Shown here: one piece after another, positions 1 through 8,488 of the stretch | Layout: each line of letters begins with the position of its first letter | Numbering within the stretch: position 1 is the stretch's first letter | IMG/VR virus record: IMGVR_UViG_3300036766_000185 | Span: 32,182-96,181 of that record | DNA: 64,000 bases | Strand: one strand, 5' to 3' | From: a virus | Notes under the pieces: model-generated | What the model was told of the DNA's origin: nothing | What the model saw: only the letters and a program-made list of their open reading frames with translations | Databases searched by the model: none | Translations under genes and position numbers: made by a program

Positions 1-195
1 GTATTCGAGGGCTCCTACTAGCGCGTTGGCTGTGCAGGAACCAAGCTCTCCCTGATTCTCGACTGGCGAGCACCTATCTCTTATATCAACTTTCGTTGGG
101 AGTACGATAAGCTGCTGAGTTCTAATGATATGGCAAAACAGTTGATCTCTGTGATCTGGTAGATCGGGATGCCATCCGTACTTCTGCATACTCAT
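1..195 (-). CDS. Papain-like (C1) cysteine peptidase, N-terminal part
   Basis: The first 65 residues of a gene that runs off the left edge. Residues 43-58 (SPVENQGELGSCTANA) match the papain-family active-site block, with oxyanion Gln48 and nucleophile Cys54; the His and Asn would lie outside the window. The ATG at 195 overlaps the terL stop as ATGA, so it is translationally coupled to terminase. A role in virion maturation or host-protein cleavage is inference from position only. Confidence 0.75.
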   Translation of the reverse strand, partial: MSMQKYGWHPDLPDHRDQLFCHIIRTQQLIVLPTKVDIRDRCSPVENQGELGSCTANALVGALEY

Positions 196-1970
196 TTTTT
201 CTTGTACCAAGGAGGCGGGCTTTCCCCGTATCGAATCAACTTCTCAGCTTCATACTTAACAGGCTGTCTCATTGGATCCGTGGGAGGCTGAAAACTTCCA
301 GACCAGAACTTGAATTCTGACTTTCCATGCTCGATGCAGAGTCTTACGCATCCTGCGACTGCATCAGCAACGTCCTTTGATCCTTTATTGATGTTGTCCT
401 CGTAAAGCGCTCGATCGGGCGATACTACAGGGTGATCAACCTTCTTTCCGTCTATCAACTGTAGTTCACAAAGCTCTCGTACTAACGTCTTATGAAAGTA
501 ACACTCAAAGATTCCTTCGTTAATTGTTCTCTTGAGGGTGTCGTACGCTTTCAGATCCTTATCTACAGACTGCTCCTGCGCGTTAACTCCTGCACGTCTT
601 AACTGTTGAATTGAGTCAATTGACTGCCACCCATCATAGGTGACCATTTGTATTGGGAATTTCTCAATTCTTCTAAGACGCTCGATAAAGGCTCTCACCT
701 CTTCGAACATAATCTCACCGCCAGGAGGAGCTTTTAGCTGCAAAACTAAGTCAATGATTGCGCCGACTTTCTTAATACCCTGCTGCAATCTAATTGCTTC
801 TTCTGTCAACCCTGTTTCTTGAGAAAGAGCTTTAATGAAGTCATCTGGCATCTTCACCATCATGCCGCGCTTGAAGTGCCCTAAGGCGAGTCCACACGCG
901 TCGTTACCCTTACCACCCTTGGCAAGATCTACGTGCATGTAGTATGAAGCTGCTATTTCTGGCTTGAAAAAATCTTTAAATGCGAGTGTTCTAAGATCTA
1001 TAACGTTCGTTTTATCTTCTATAACGGGATTTATCCGATTACTAGAATTAATAACCTGTGAAATTCTTGTTCTATAGGGAAAGTATCCACCCTCGGAGGT
1101 ATCTCCTTTACACTCGTAAATACGTTCAGCGGTCTGCGCGTCTGCTATGTAATCACTTACGAAGTCCTCTTTAGTTCTTCGCGGATTCACATCCCAGGTG
1201 GCGTAGGGTCCGCTTCTGAAAGTAGACGGCTCAAACTCAGCCTGCTTAAACCGCGTTATCATAAAGTCTGTGTCGGCTCTTTTATACGACAACAGAAGGA
1301 TTTTCATATGTTTCGGAAAGCGGGAGCGAGCCGTAGTCTTTAATGCGTCATACAAATCTTTGGCCTTTGTAACTTCAAATCCTGCGATTTCATCGTAAAT
1401 GATTAGCAGAAGATTCAACCCTTCACCTGTGTACTCTTTACTATCTAATGAATAAGCCGTTATGTTCTTGGGGAACTCAATGTCGCGCTTGTGTATGTCT
1501 TTCTTCGAGTTAAGTCCTCTTTCGTAGAACCAATTCTTTTTCGTTTTAGGATTGATCGTTTTCTTGACTAAATTAACAAAGTATTTGAAGAATACTGCCT
1601 TGGCTAGCTTAGCGTTAATACACACGTTGCCCACTTCAATTTTATCACCTGTTCCGCCCAGTCCAAGCATCTTGTAAGGATCTTTCATGCACAGCAGCTT
1701 ATACACTACATACAACATAATCTTTGCTGCTGTCTTATCTTTCCCTGAACCCTTTCCCCAGAGAGCGATTCCCTCCTGAAACTTATCATCCCAGACGAGA
1801 GGATCCTCACCAATACACGCATCGACGAATTCCTGCTGTTTTGGAAACAGCGGCTCATCTATGAACTTGTCAAAGAACTCTCGTGGACTTACTGGAATCT
1901 CTTCCCAGTCGCCCACTGACTCTGGCGAAGCGGAAAGGCTATCACTATAATTAAGCTTTACTAGCTTCAT
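192..1970 (-). CDS. terL: Terminase large subunit (DNA packaging ATPase/nuclease)
   Basis: Motor that pumps phage DNA into the prohead and cuts it. The ATPase half has a Walker A at residues 72-80 (GKGSGKDKT), Walker B at about 187-194 (LLLIIYDE) and a coupling motif LLLSYKR near 226. The C-terminal RNase H-fold nuclease has Asp348 (HVDLAKG), Asp446 (VTYDGW) and Asp533/536 (SKDVADAV). 592 residues is a normal length. It overlaps the upstream 189-residue gene by 20 nt and the downstream peptidase by 4 nt. Confidence 0.93.
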   Translation of the reverse strand: MKLVKLNYSDSLSASPESVGDWEEIPVSPREFFDKFIDEPLFPKQQEFVDACIGEDPLVWDDKFQEGIALWGKGSGKDKTAAKIMLYVVYKLLCMKDPYKMLGLGGTGDKIEVGNVCINAKLAKAVFFKYFVNLVKKTINPKTKKNWFYERGLNSKKDIHKRDIEFPKNITAYSLDSKEYTGEGLNLLLIIYDEIAGFEVTKAKDLYDALKTTARSRFPKHMKILLLSYKRADTDFMITRFKQAEFEPSTFRSGPYATWDVNPRRTKEDFVSDYIADAQTAERIYECKGDTSEGGYFPYRTRISQVINSSNRINPVIEDKTNVIDLRTLAFKDFFKPEIAASYYMHVDLAKGGKGNDACGLALGHFKRGMMVKMPDDFIKALSQETGLTEEAIRLQQGIKKVGAIIDLVLQLKAPPGGEIMFEEVRAFIERLRRIEKFPIQMVTYDGWQSIDSIQQLRRAGVNAQEQSVDKDLKAYDTLKRTINEGIFECYFHKTLVRELCELQLIDGKKVDHPVVSPDRALYEDNINKGSKDVADAVAGCVRLCIEHGKSEFKFWSGSFQPPTDPMRQPVKYEAEKLIRYGESPPPWYKKK

Positions 1971-2520
1971 CTTTTGCGACTAAGGAGTCGAGCCAGTCTG
2001 CGAAGTCATGCTCAACCGCCAGTCGTGCGTTAGCGTCCACCACGTGTTTCTCAAACAACTCTCTCAGCTTTTCCCAGACCATTCCTGTATTTAAAATTTG
2101 ATGAAGCTTGATTTCTATATTTACTCTAGTCAGAATGAGCGAGGCTTTAGTCTCTTTGAGCTTTCTTATATCTTCGACTGCTCCCAAAGGGTCCATCGCT
2201 TCTATCATATCTATTAGAGCGCCCAACTTAATAATTTCGTCATCTAATTCAGTGATATTTCTTCGATTCTTAGCTAGATCTGCTGATCTCTCTTCTAACT
2301 CCCTGGCCATAGCCCATCGAATATCGTCGGGGATCATCGAAGCTTTTCGATAAGCTGCCCTACGTCCTGTGATATCATGAAGCGCACATCTACGCTTCTC
2401 TTCTACTGGCTTGTCGCAGTATTTCTCTTCTTGATTTATCCAGACGCGAGCGTTACACGTCTCAGTCGCTTCTTTGGGAGGACTTATAAACTCTCGATAT
2501 GCTGAGACAGGAAGAGTCAT
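1951..2520 (-). CDS. Zinc-binding coiled-coil protein, possible small terminase
   Basis: 189 residues. The N-terminus has a Cys/His cluster (C22, C35, C45, H48) that could bind zinc; residues ~70-170 look helical and charged, likely coiled coil. It sits directly upstream of terL and overlaps it by 20 nt, the usual place of a small terminase subunit, but no helix-turn-helix is obvious. The start is supported by AGAGGAAG upstream and a TAATG overlap with the preceding small gene. Confidence 0.55.
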   Translation of the reverse strand: MTLPVSAYREFISPPKEATETCNARVWINQEEKYCDKPVEEKRRCALHDITGRRAAYRKASMIPDDIRWAMARELEERSADLAKNRRNITELDDEIIKLGALIDMIEAMDPLGAVEDIRKLKETKASLILTRVNIEIKLHQILNTGMVWEKLRELFEKHVVDANARLAVEHDFADWLDSLVAKDEASKA

Positions 2521-2639
2521 TATCGTTTCGTCTTCCTCTTAATCAGTTTTCTTAACTTTCGAATCTGTTTATCCCACTTATTTATAATACTTGTTAGCGT
2601 TACTTCCCTGCCATTCTTCCACTTAGGTCGGGTGTACAT
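2520..2639 (-). CDS. Small basic protein (39 residues)
   Basis: Short reading frame MYTRPKWKNG...KRKTKR, with about a third Lys/Arg. It fills the space between its neighbours exactly: its ATG is one base from the upstream stop and its stop overlaps the next ATG (TAATG). The charge suggests nucleic-acid binding; no family is recognised. Confidence 0.55.
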   Translation of the reverse strand: MYTRPKWKNGREVTLTSIINKWDKQIRKLRKLIKRKTKR

Positions 2640-2640
2640 T

Positions 2641-2916
2641 TTATATTCTAATCCCTTCAGCATCCGCCGTCTGTCTGACTGTTTCCATCGTGTAACTTAA
2701 CCCAAGTCGAAAGATCACTTCCACCCACTTCTGATCTGAGATTTTATCTCCAGCGAAGATCTTGGAGACTTCATAGTTGATCGCTGGCTGCCCTTGAAGC
2801 TGAAGATCGAGAATGATTTTTACTAATTCCCCGTCTCGACCAAAAGGCGAGGACTGTATTCTATTGACTATTTGGTTTACTTTATTCTGCACTTCAATTC
2901 GATCAGCTTCTTGCAT
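2641..2916 (-). CDS. Hypothetical protein (91 residues)
   Basis: Helical protein without a recognised family. I prefer the ATG at 2916 (MQEADRIEVQ) because AGGTGA lies just upstream at good spacing; an upstream ATG at 2934 has no clear ribosome site. It lies in the terminase-proximal operon. Confidence 0.55.
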   Translation of the reverse strand: MQEADRIEVQNKVNQIVNRIQSSPFGRDGELVKIILDLQLQGQPAINYEVSKIFAGDKISDQKWVEVIFRLGLSYTMETVRQTADAEGIRI

Positions 2917-2954
2917 GATATCACCTAGGAACATTCTCTCACAAATATGCGGGC

Positions 2955-3458
2955 TTACAACTCTTCTGACTGATGCTGCTGAACACTTTCCTTCGCTAGC
3001 TCTGCAACACGCTTTCTGATGTATAGCTTGAGCTTCTTCTTAGCGGATTTCAGATATTTGGCGATCATCTGCTGCGATATTTTATCGCGCTTTCCAACCC
3101 ACTCAGGAACATCTCCAATAGCTTCTTTAGCTATTACCGCTTGTGTTTGAGATTCCGTCCCATACAACCCGTAGTATCTTCGTAGCACAGATTGCTCTAC
3201 TGAGTTGAGAGTTGGTATCGCTTCTGCTAGCGCCTTGAGATATATCTGCATCTTTGGACTAAGCGGCATCTTCATATAATCTTCAGGAAGCCCTATCCAC
3301 GCGGCTACCAACTCTAACTTAGCAGGATTCATTAGAGTTTCCCAGCGTGGACGCTTCCAGGGCTTGCCGCCCATTGTCTCATCGAGGTATTTGTCCCAAG
3401 CTTTTTGTAACTGTTTGGGCGGGAGGCTATCTGAGGGTCTTTTAGGAGGGGTCTTCAT
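2955..3458 (-). CDS. Sigma-70 region 4-like HTH protein
   Basis: 167 residues. The C-terminal half (about 85-155) reads like sigma region 4 or small-terminase HTH domains: LNSVEQSVLRRYYGLYG, then AVIAKEAI and ISQQMIAKYLKSAKKKL as a recognition helix. It could be a late transcription factor or the small terminase. The N-terminus is Pro/Lys-rich and unlike sigma factors. Confidence 0.5.
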   Translation of the reverse strand: MKTPPKRPSDSLPPKQLQKAWDKYLDETMGGKPWKRPRWETLMNPAKLELVAAWIGLPEDYMKMPLSPKMQIYLKALAEAIPTLNSVEQSVLRRYYGLYGTESQTQAVIAKEAIGDVPEWVGKRDKISQQMIAKYLKSAKKKLKLYIRKRVAELAKESVQQHQSEEL

Positions 3459-3499
3459 CGTGCTCTTTCACTAACCAGTAACTATCTACTAGTTTGATT

Positions 3500-4888
3500 T
3501 CACATATCTTCGTCGTCTAGAAAGTCATGGAAACTACGAAGCCCCCGCTTTCCTGCATCGGAAGCTGCGCCGAATCCAGCAGGTGTTATCTTCTTCGCTG
3601 CCACTAGCTCAAGGTTGTTTATAAAATGCTTGCTTTTAAGAATGATCTTGTAGTTCTTATCAAGCGATTTCTCTTCTACTGCGGTCAGCACGGCTGAGTT
3701 CACCAATTCTTTGATATGTGCTCCGGTCATACCATCGGTCTTTTCACCAAGAGTCTTCATAAATTCGGCTTTCTTCTCTCCTGCTAGCCCAGCGAATAAG
3801 AAGTCTTTAGTGTACATATCTAGCATTTTCATTCGGCATTCTGCATCTGGAATCGGAACTTCGAGCACTCGATCGAATCTGCCTGGGCGATTTCTGATGG
3901 CAGTTTCAACCTCTTCAACCCGATTGGTAGTGGCGATTGTTACAACAAACTCGTTGCTAACAATCCCGTCGAGTTGGTTCATCAGTTCTCCTAAAACCTC
4001 GCCACGCGCTCGTTCTCGATGAGCACCATAGAGATCAATGTCCTCTAGAAACAGCACAGTGGGAGCCAATTCTCTGGCCATTTCACAAATTGCCTTCACG
4101 GCTCTAGCGCCCGCCTCAATGTGACCAGGAGTAACCCAAATAAAAGTAACGTCCTTGAGATTACTGCACAAGATCTTTCCAGTAAGAGTTTTTCCAGTCC
4201 CAGGCGGTCCTGCGAGAATTAGCCCCCGTTTAAAGCTTATGTTATTTTTCTCGTAGACCACGACGCTTTCTAACAACAGATTGACATTCTTAACAATTTC
4301 CTGTTTAATGTTGGTCGGTAGAGCGATATCATCCCAGGTGTATGCTCTTTCTAGCTTTATGTGCGTCAGTTCTGGGGTAATTTTCTTCCCTCTGAATATG
4401 TTATGAACTTGAACATACTCTTTGAGATCAGCTTGAAACTTCAAAGCTTTTGCTTTGTCCTCTGACAGATAGTACATTCGATATTTTGACATTTCTGGAG
4501 TCCAATTAGCCCACTCTACGGCAAGCTTCATATCGGGGCTTGATAGAAAGAGAATACCGTCATTTGGACCTTGCACAAAAACTTCTGGATCTGTTTCTAC
4601 CTCTTGATATTCGAAAGGATACTGATAGTCACCTTCTATATTAATAGCTTGCACGATCTTATATTTAGTCTTATTCAGATACTGCATAAATAGGGCTGAT
4701 CGAATTGCGTGTTGAATCGCAGAAAGATTCTCGGTGGTGTTACTAATTTGAGATAAATCTGCCTCAAAGAAGTCAGACAATAACTCAGACTTTAATCCTT
4801 GTTGTCTTTTAAATTTCTTTCCTAGCTTAATAACATCACCGAAGGTGATTTCGGAAATTTTCTTGTCTAGCGGGAGCTTATCTTCCAT
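3500..4888 (-). CDS. AAA+ ATPase, FtsH/Cdc48-type module
   Basis: 462 residues. A unique ~180-residue N-terminal region is followed by a classic AAA module: Walker A GPPGTGKT at 227-234, Walker B VLFLEDID at 278-285, sensor 1 ATTN at ~319-322, arginine finger RPGRFDR at 334-340, then a helical lid (DGMTGAHIKELV). No protease domain or transmembrane segment is visible, so it is probably an unfoldase or remodelling ATPase. It overlaps the upstream mgtC-like gene by 11 nt. Confidence 0.85.
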   Translation of the reverse strand: MEDKLPLDKKISEITFGDVIKLGKKFKRQQGLKSELLSDFFEADLSQISNTTENLSAIQHAIRSALFMQYLNKTKYKIVQAINIEGDYQYPFEYQEVETDPEVFVQGPNDGILFLSSPDMKLAVEWANWTPEMSKYRMYYLSEDKAKALKFQADLKEYVQVHNIFRGKKITPELTHIKLERAYTWDDIALPTNIKQEIVKNVNLLLESVVVYEKNNISFKRGLILAGPPGTGKTLTGKILCSNLKDVTFIWVTPGHIEAGARAVKAICEMARELAPTVLFLEDIDLYGAHRERARGEVLGELMNQLDGIVSNEFVVTIATTNRVEEVETAIRNRPGRFDRVLEVPIPDAECRMKMLDMYTKDFLFAGLAGEKKAEFMKTLGEKTDGMTGAHIKELVNSAVLTAVEEKSLDKNYKIILKSKHFINNLELVAAKKITPAGFGAASDAGKRGLRSFHDFLDDEDM

Positions 4889-5306
4889 GTCTCGATCTCC
4901 ATTTATTTTTCATTTTAGACAGAACTATAAGAGTCCCAAGAATCAATAACACACAAGAAATTGCTGGCATCATCAATCCGTGCCCAACAGTTAGTCCTAC
5001 GATGGCCACTCCCCAGAGGCTCGCCGCGGTTGTTAGCCCTTTCACCGAGGCTCTATTTCGCATAATCGTACCAGCACCAAGGAAGCCTATGCCACTCACC
5101 ACCTGTGCAGAAATTCTGCTAACATCCGCCCCAGAATAAATACTGTGCAAGTGAACATCAACGATAGCAGCCAAACAAGCACCAAGACCAACAAGGATGT
5201 GTGTTCTAAGCCCAGCGCCACGTCGTTGCAATTCTCGCTCATAGCCTATTAGGGCCGACAGAATCAACGACAAACTCAGTTTCTCTATCGGTAGAAGATC
5301 AATCAT
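4878..5306 (-). CDS. mgtC: MgtC/SapB family membrane protein
   Basis: 142 residues, about four hydrophobic segments. It carries the family core: LIGYERELQRRGAGLRTHIL, SAQVVSGIGFLGAGTI, SVKGLTTAASLWGVAIVG. MgtC proteins act in low-Mg2+ or intracellular survival and modulate F-ATP synthase in pathogens. It is the short form without the C-terminal ACT-like domain. A phage copy is unusual; control of host membrane energetics is inference. Confidence 0.85.
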   Translation of the reverse strand: MIDLLPIEKLSLSLILSALIGYERELQRRGAGLRTHILVGLGACLAAIVDVHLHSIYSGADVSRISAQVVSGIGFLGAGTIMRNRASVKGLTTAASLWGVAIVGLTVGHGLMMPAISCVLLILGTLIVLSKMKNKWRSRHGR

Positions 5307-5469
5307 TGGGAATTTCGCCTGTATCCTCGTAATCCTCTAAGGCTTCATCCTGAAGTCTTCTCTTGTTATATTCGTTCAGGTCTGGATCCTTATCGAGCAC
5401 GATCTTCTCTGTGGGTTTTCGAGTCCACGTTTTTCTAATTTTAATTCTATCAGACTTTTTCTTTTCCAT
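5299..5469 (-). CDS. Small charged protein (56 residues)
   Basis: Starts MEKKKSDRIKIRKTWTRKP and ends in an acidic tail (EALEDYEDTGEIPND). The pattern of basic N-terminus, TRKPTEKIVLDK and acidic end resembles short conserved phage proteins of unknown function. Its TGA overlaps the mgtC start by 8 nt. Confidence 0.6.
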   Translation of the reverse strand: MEKKKSDRIKIRKTWTRKPTEKIVLDKDPDLNEYNKRRLQDEALEDYEDTGEIPND

Positions 5470-5474
5470 CAGAC

Positions 5475-5687
5475 TTACTTCTTTTTATCGCCCTTCAAAT
5501 AATCTAGCTGATCCTTAGTTAATTTTTCTGAACCCTCGAAAACTCGATGCAATTCTGCAACAACTCCTTTTAAATTGGAGCAGTAATGTGAGCTTTTTGT
5601 TGCGCGATTTGTATCAGAGAATAACGCGAAGCCATTGTCAAGACGTACAATTTGTACAATCTCATCCTTAGATGTTAATTCAGACAT
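5475..5687 (-). CDS. Hypothetical protein (70 residues)
   Basis: Small protein with the segment IVQIVRLDNGFALFSDTNRA, probably a beta hairpin, and a charged C-terminus. ATG is preceded by GGGAG at 9 nt. No family recognised. Confidence 0.5.
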   Translation of the reverse strand: MSELTSKDEIVQIVRLDNGFALFSDTNRATKSSHYCSNLKGVVAELHRVFEGSEKLTKDQLDYLKGDKKK

Positions 5688-5693
5688 TTGTGT

Positions 5694-5897
5694 TTACTCC
5701 CATTTTCCATGAGTGAGCAGATTTCTTAGTCTCAACATTGGAAGCGCAGCATATAAATACACCGCCTGAAGCCAGTGTCTACGTTTAATGTTGAGAGCCT
5801 TGTCAAGTAAAAAGTCCCCAGCCCAACCTATTCTAAATCCCAGCTTCTGTCGATAAGTCAAGCTAGTCCAGACTTGACTTCCTACTAGATTTCTCAT
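5694..5897 (-). CDS. Hypothetical protein (67 residues)
   Basis: Basic, aromatic-rich protein (SQVWTSLTYRQKLGFRIGW) with a mildly hydrophobic stretch around 46-57. It starts with an ATGA overlap to the upstream gene. Function unknown. Confidence 0.5.
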   Translation of the reverse strand: MRNLVGSQVWTSLTYRQKLGFRIGWAGDFLLDKALNIKRRHWLQAVYLYAALPMLRLRNLLTHGKWE

Positions 5898-6106
5898 TTT
5901 TCAAAGCTTCGTTCGAGAGACTTCTTGCTACCAGGGCGAATCTGATCTATTACTTGTACCCATCGTCTAACAATGTCTTCGATGTATTTTAGACGTACTC
6001 TGTTACCTCCTTCGAAGTCTGCATTCAAAGCACCATACAATTCCAACATATAGAAGAAACTAACCGACTCGATTCGCTCTTTCTGAAGCTTGGAAACTTT
6101 ATTCAT
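5894..6106 (-). CDS. Hypothetical protein (70 residues)
   Basis: Helical, charged protein (VSFFYMLELYGALNADFEGG). It is coupled on both sides: TAATG with the HtrA-like gene and ATGA with the next. No family recognised. Confidence 0.5.
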   Translation of the reverse strand: MNKVSKLQKERIESVSFFYMLELYGALNADFEGGNRVRLKYIEDIVRRWVQVIDQIRPGSKKSLERSFEK

Positions 6107-7023
6107 TATTTCTCCTTTTCTTCTACCGAAAGTGCTTCGGTCGTTATTGTATATCGACTTGTCATCGTCCCCAGAATCGTAGACGCTTCACTAATCGGCA
6201 CAGCGAAATTGATACCTGCGTTGCTCCCTGAGGACGATACCATTGAATTAATAACGGCAATCAGTCTACCGTTCATATCGACAACTGCACCGCCGCTGGA
6301 CCCAGGATTCGCCATCGCGTCAAACTGCACCATGTGCTCTACGTATGCTTTCTGAGGACCGCCAAACAGAAGTTCTAACGCCCCTCCTGCATGAACGATT
6401 TCAAAGGCCTTAATAGACTTATCTTCTTTATCTTCTTCACTTTTTTCTTTCTTACCGCCTGGCTCCTCAATAACACGCTCTACTGCACTTACAATTCCCT
6501 GCGCTACAGACGCGGTAAACCCGTTCACGACATGATGCGCAGGAAAACCAAACGTCATGATCTTTTGTCCAACCTCTACTGCCGACCCCAATTCTAGAGC
6601 AACCAAGTCATGCTGCACCAGAACGAGAGCGGCATCTGGCTGAACACGTTCCAGTTGCTCAGTTGTAACTTTGAGCAGCGCTAGATCTCGTTGTGCATCT
6701 GCAACGTAGTATCCAGCTGCAAAAACTCGTCCATCTATCGTCTTTATAAATACATGAGCCGCATCTGCGACATTATGCTTCGCGGTAAGGACATACCCAT
6801 CAGATCTAACAACAACACCCGTTCCAACTGTTTCAACCTTTGAATCTCCTGGCAGCGCAATTCCTATCTGCACGATAGCTGGAAGAACTTTCTTTGCTAC
6901 CACCTCTGACTCATCAGAGTTTCGACTGGACAACCCGATGACTAGAAAGGAGAAAGCTCCAAGCAGAACTGTTAGAGTCATACCCCACTTTATAAGAGTT
7001 GAAACACCAGCTTTGAACGTCAT
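6106..7023 (-). CDS. Membrane-anchored trypsin-like (HtrA/DegP-type) serine protease
   Basis: 305 residues from the ATG at 7023, chosen because GGGAGG precedes it; an extended frame to 7077 overlaps the neighbour. A hydrophobic segment at ~14-31 should act as a membrane anchor or signal. The triad is His83 (LTAKHNV), Asp113 (QRDLALL) and Ser243 (NPGSSGGAV), with the S1 fold in typical order. No PDZ domain follows. A Lys/Glu-rich insert (188-204) is odd. Likely acts outside the membrane in infected cells. Confidence 0.85.
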   Translation of the reverse strand: MTFKAGVSTLIKWGMTLTVLLGAFSFLVIGLSSRNSDESEVVAKKVLPAIVQIGIALPGDSKVETVGTGVVVRSDGYVLTAKHNVADAAHVFIKTIDGRVFAAGYYVADAQRDLALLKVTTEQLERVQPDAALVLVQHDLVALELGSAVEVGQKIMTFGFPAHHVVNGFTASVAQGIVSAVERVIEEPGGKKEKSEEDKEDKSIKAFEIVHAGGALELLFGGPQKAYVEHMVQFDAMANPGSSGGAVVDMNGRLIAVINSMVSSSGSNAGINFAVPISEASTILGTMTSRYTITTEALSVEEKEK

Positions 7024-7024
7024 A

Positions 7025-7669
7025 TCAGTTAATCCTCCCGATTTCAAGCATCTTAGTTGTATCCCAGGAATACACACAATAAAACAGCATATTAGAATAG
7101 CAGCGATGTATCATTTGTCTAATAGATGCAGTGGAAAAAGCGTCGTCTGACATTTCCCATTGTCCATTAACATCAATCAAATAGGTCATCTTCTTCTCAG
7201 GATTGTAATAGATAGAAACGGCATGACCGTTTTTCTTATCTGTACCCGCCATCGTAACAAAATAAGCTTGCTTATATCCTTTTATGTGCATCATATAGGC
7301 AGCGAGTCGAGCATAGTCATCGCAGTCTCCGCTCATATTGGCAAAAGCTACTACGGGAAGATCGGCTACGTCCCACAAGTATGAGTCTGATCTATAAATC
7401 CAATTTTCAAAGGTGAATGCGATAAGAAAGTCAAGATCGTACGTCTCAATAGCTTGATTGAACTGTTTTTGAAGAGGTCTATCGAGCGCTGTTAGAAGGT
7501 TTATTGGGAGGTGATCGTTGATGAAGTATTGAATCTTGTGAACGATCTCTGAGGCGTGAAAAACAGAAAGCGTAGACTTTTTAGCCCAGAAATAGACGAA
7601 TATATCGAACGACAAGCTAATAGCGAGGGAAACTAAAATCACCTTTAGATATCTTGATCGTCTTTGCAT
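7025..7669 (-). CDS. Transglutaminase-like cysteine protease, membrane anchored
   Basis: 214 residues: an N-terminal hydrophobic anchor (~9-29), then a transglutaminase-like domain with catalytic Cys116 (MSGDCDDYA), His149 (KNGHAVSIYY) and Asp166 (LIDVNGQW). The GDCDDYA block is typical of bacterial transglutaminase-like peptidases. It precedes the HtrA-like gene by one base, so both probably work at the envelope. Confidence 0.8.
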   Translation of the reverse strand: MQRRSRYLKVILVSLAISLSFDIFVYFWAKKSTLSVFHASEIVHKIQYFINDHLPINLLTALDRPLQKQFNQAIETYDLDFLIAFTFENWIYRSDSYLWDVADLPVVAFANMSGDCDDYARLAAYMMHIKGYKQAYFVTMAGTDKKNGHAVSIYYNPEKKMTYLIDVNGQWEMSDDAFSTASIRQMIHRCYSNMLFYCVYSWDTTKMLEIGRIN

Positions 7670-7940
7670 AATGTCTACTCTTTCGTTTATCTTTAGATAG
7701 GTGAACAGAGATCCAGGACCCCATCCCTGACCCTACAGCGTAGAAAAGTGCCACCCAGATATTATTGAGATTCTCTACAAGACTGCGCAACACGACGTAC
7801 CACACTAAAACGTAGATTGTTCCTGCTAGAAACGCCATCAATCCTCTGCCATGGGCTAGAGAGCGAGTATGCCAGCCATTAATGAAGTTTTCAGCTAGCC
7901 CAGCAACGAACAGCAGCGAAGCTACTCCCAAGAACGTCAT
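7617..7940 (-). CDS. Small multi-pass membrane protein
   Basis: 107 residues with three hydrophobic segments (about 3-18, 36-52, 62-80) and a basic C-terminus. It overlaps the transglutaminase-like gene by 53 nt, a larger overlap than is usual here. Family not recognised; holin-like or transporter-like roles cannot be separated. Confidence 0.6.
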   Translation of the reverse strand: MTFLGVASLLFVAGLAENFINGWHTRSLAHGRGLMAFLAGTIYVLVWYVVLRSLVENLNNIWVALFYAVGSGMGSWISVHLSKDKRKSRHYAKTIKISKGDFSFPRY

Positions 7941-8488
7941 TGTACTTCTTGTCCTTCTACAGTCTTGTTTTCCTCAATCTTTACTTCGCGCTCTCCGTAC
8001 GTCTTTCCAAGAAAGTCAACTAGCTCTGTCCAGGAGCTAAAAATGCGCCCATGACGACGAATCACTCGCAGCAGCCAATAGCTCCATTCCTTCAACGGAG
8101 AGTAGCTTACAACGTACACAGGAATCCCTGTAACAATAACGGCGTGCCAAATCTCTGATATAGTCCCTGCTGACTGCTTACTGGGTTCATAATAAGCTAC
8201 TACCATATTGGCCTCTTCTACAAGCCTCTTGTCTCTGTCTATAAGTAAATCGACTAGATGATCGAAACGTTCCCAATTCTCTGCAGCTACGCACTCACTG
8301 ATCGTCTCTTTTACTGACTCCGGATTGCCTAACTCCTTAGCCTCATAGATTGTAGGATCAAGAGCAACTATGCCTAGCTTCTCTAGCAGCGGAGTTATTG
8401 TACGCCTCCAAGCTACCCCACCATCAGAGCTAGCCTGAATGCTGCCCGCTAGATAAGCTTTCATAGATGGAAGAGGCTCAGGAGCCAT
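7937..8488 (-). CDS. Nucleoside 2-deoxyribosyltransferase-like protein
   Basis: 183 residues. YLAGSI at 12-17 opens a Rossmann-like domain; EEANMVVAYY followed by SAGTISEIWHA puts Glu112 where the family has its nucleophile. Known members exchange bases on deoxynucleosides. MKAYLAG at residue 9 is an alternative start. Given the purine genes elsewhere it could process nucleosides, but exact substrates cannot be read from sequence. Confidence 0.7.
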   Translation of the reverse strand: MAPEPLPSMKAYLAGSIQASSDGGVAWRRTITPLLEKLGIVALDPTIYEAKELGNPESVKETISECVAAENWERFDHLVDLLIDRDKRLVEEANMVVAYYEPSKQSAGTISEIWHAVIVTGIPVYVVSYSPLKEWSYWLLRVIRRHGRIFSSWTELVDFLGKTYGEREVKIEENKTVEGQEVQ

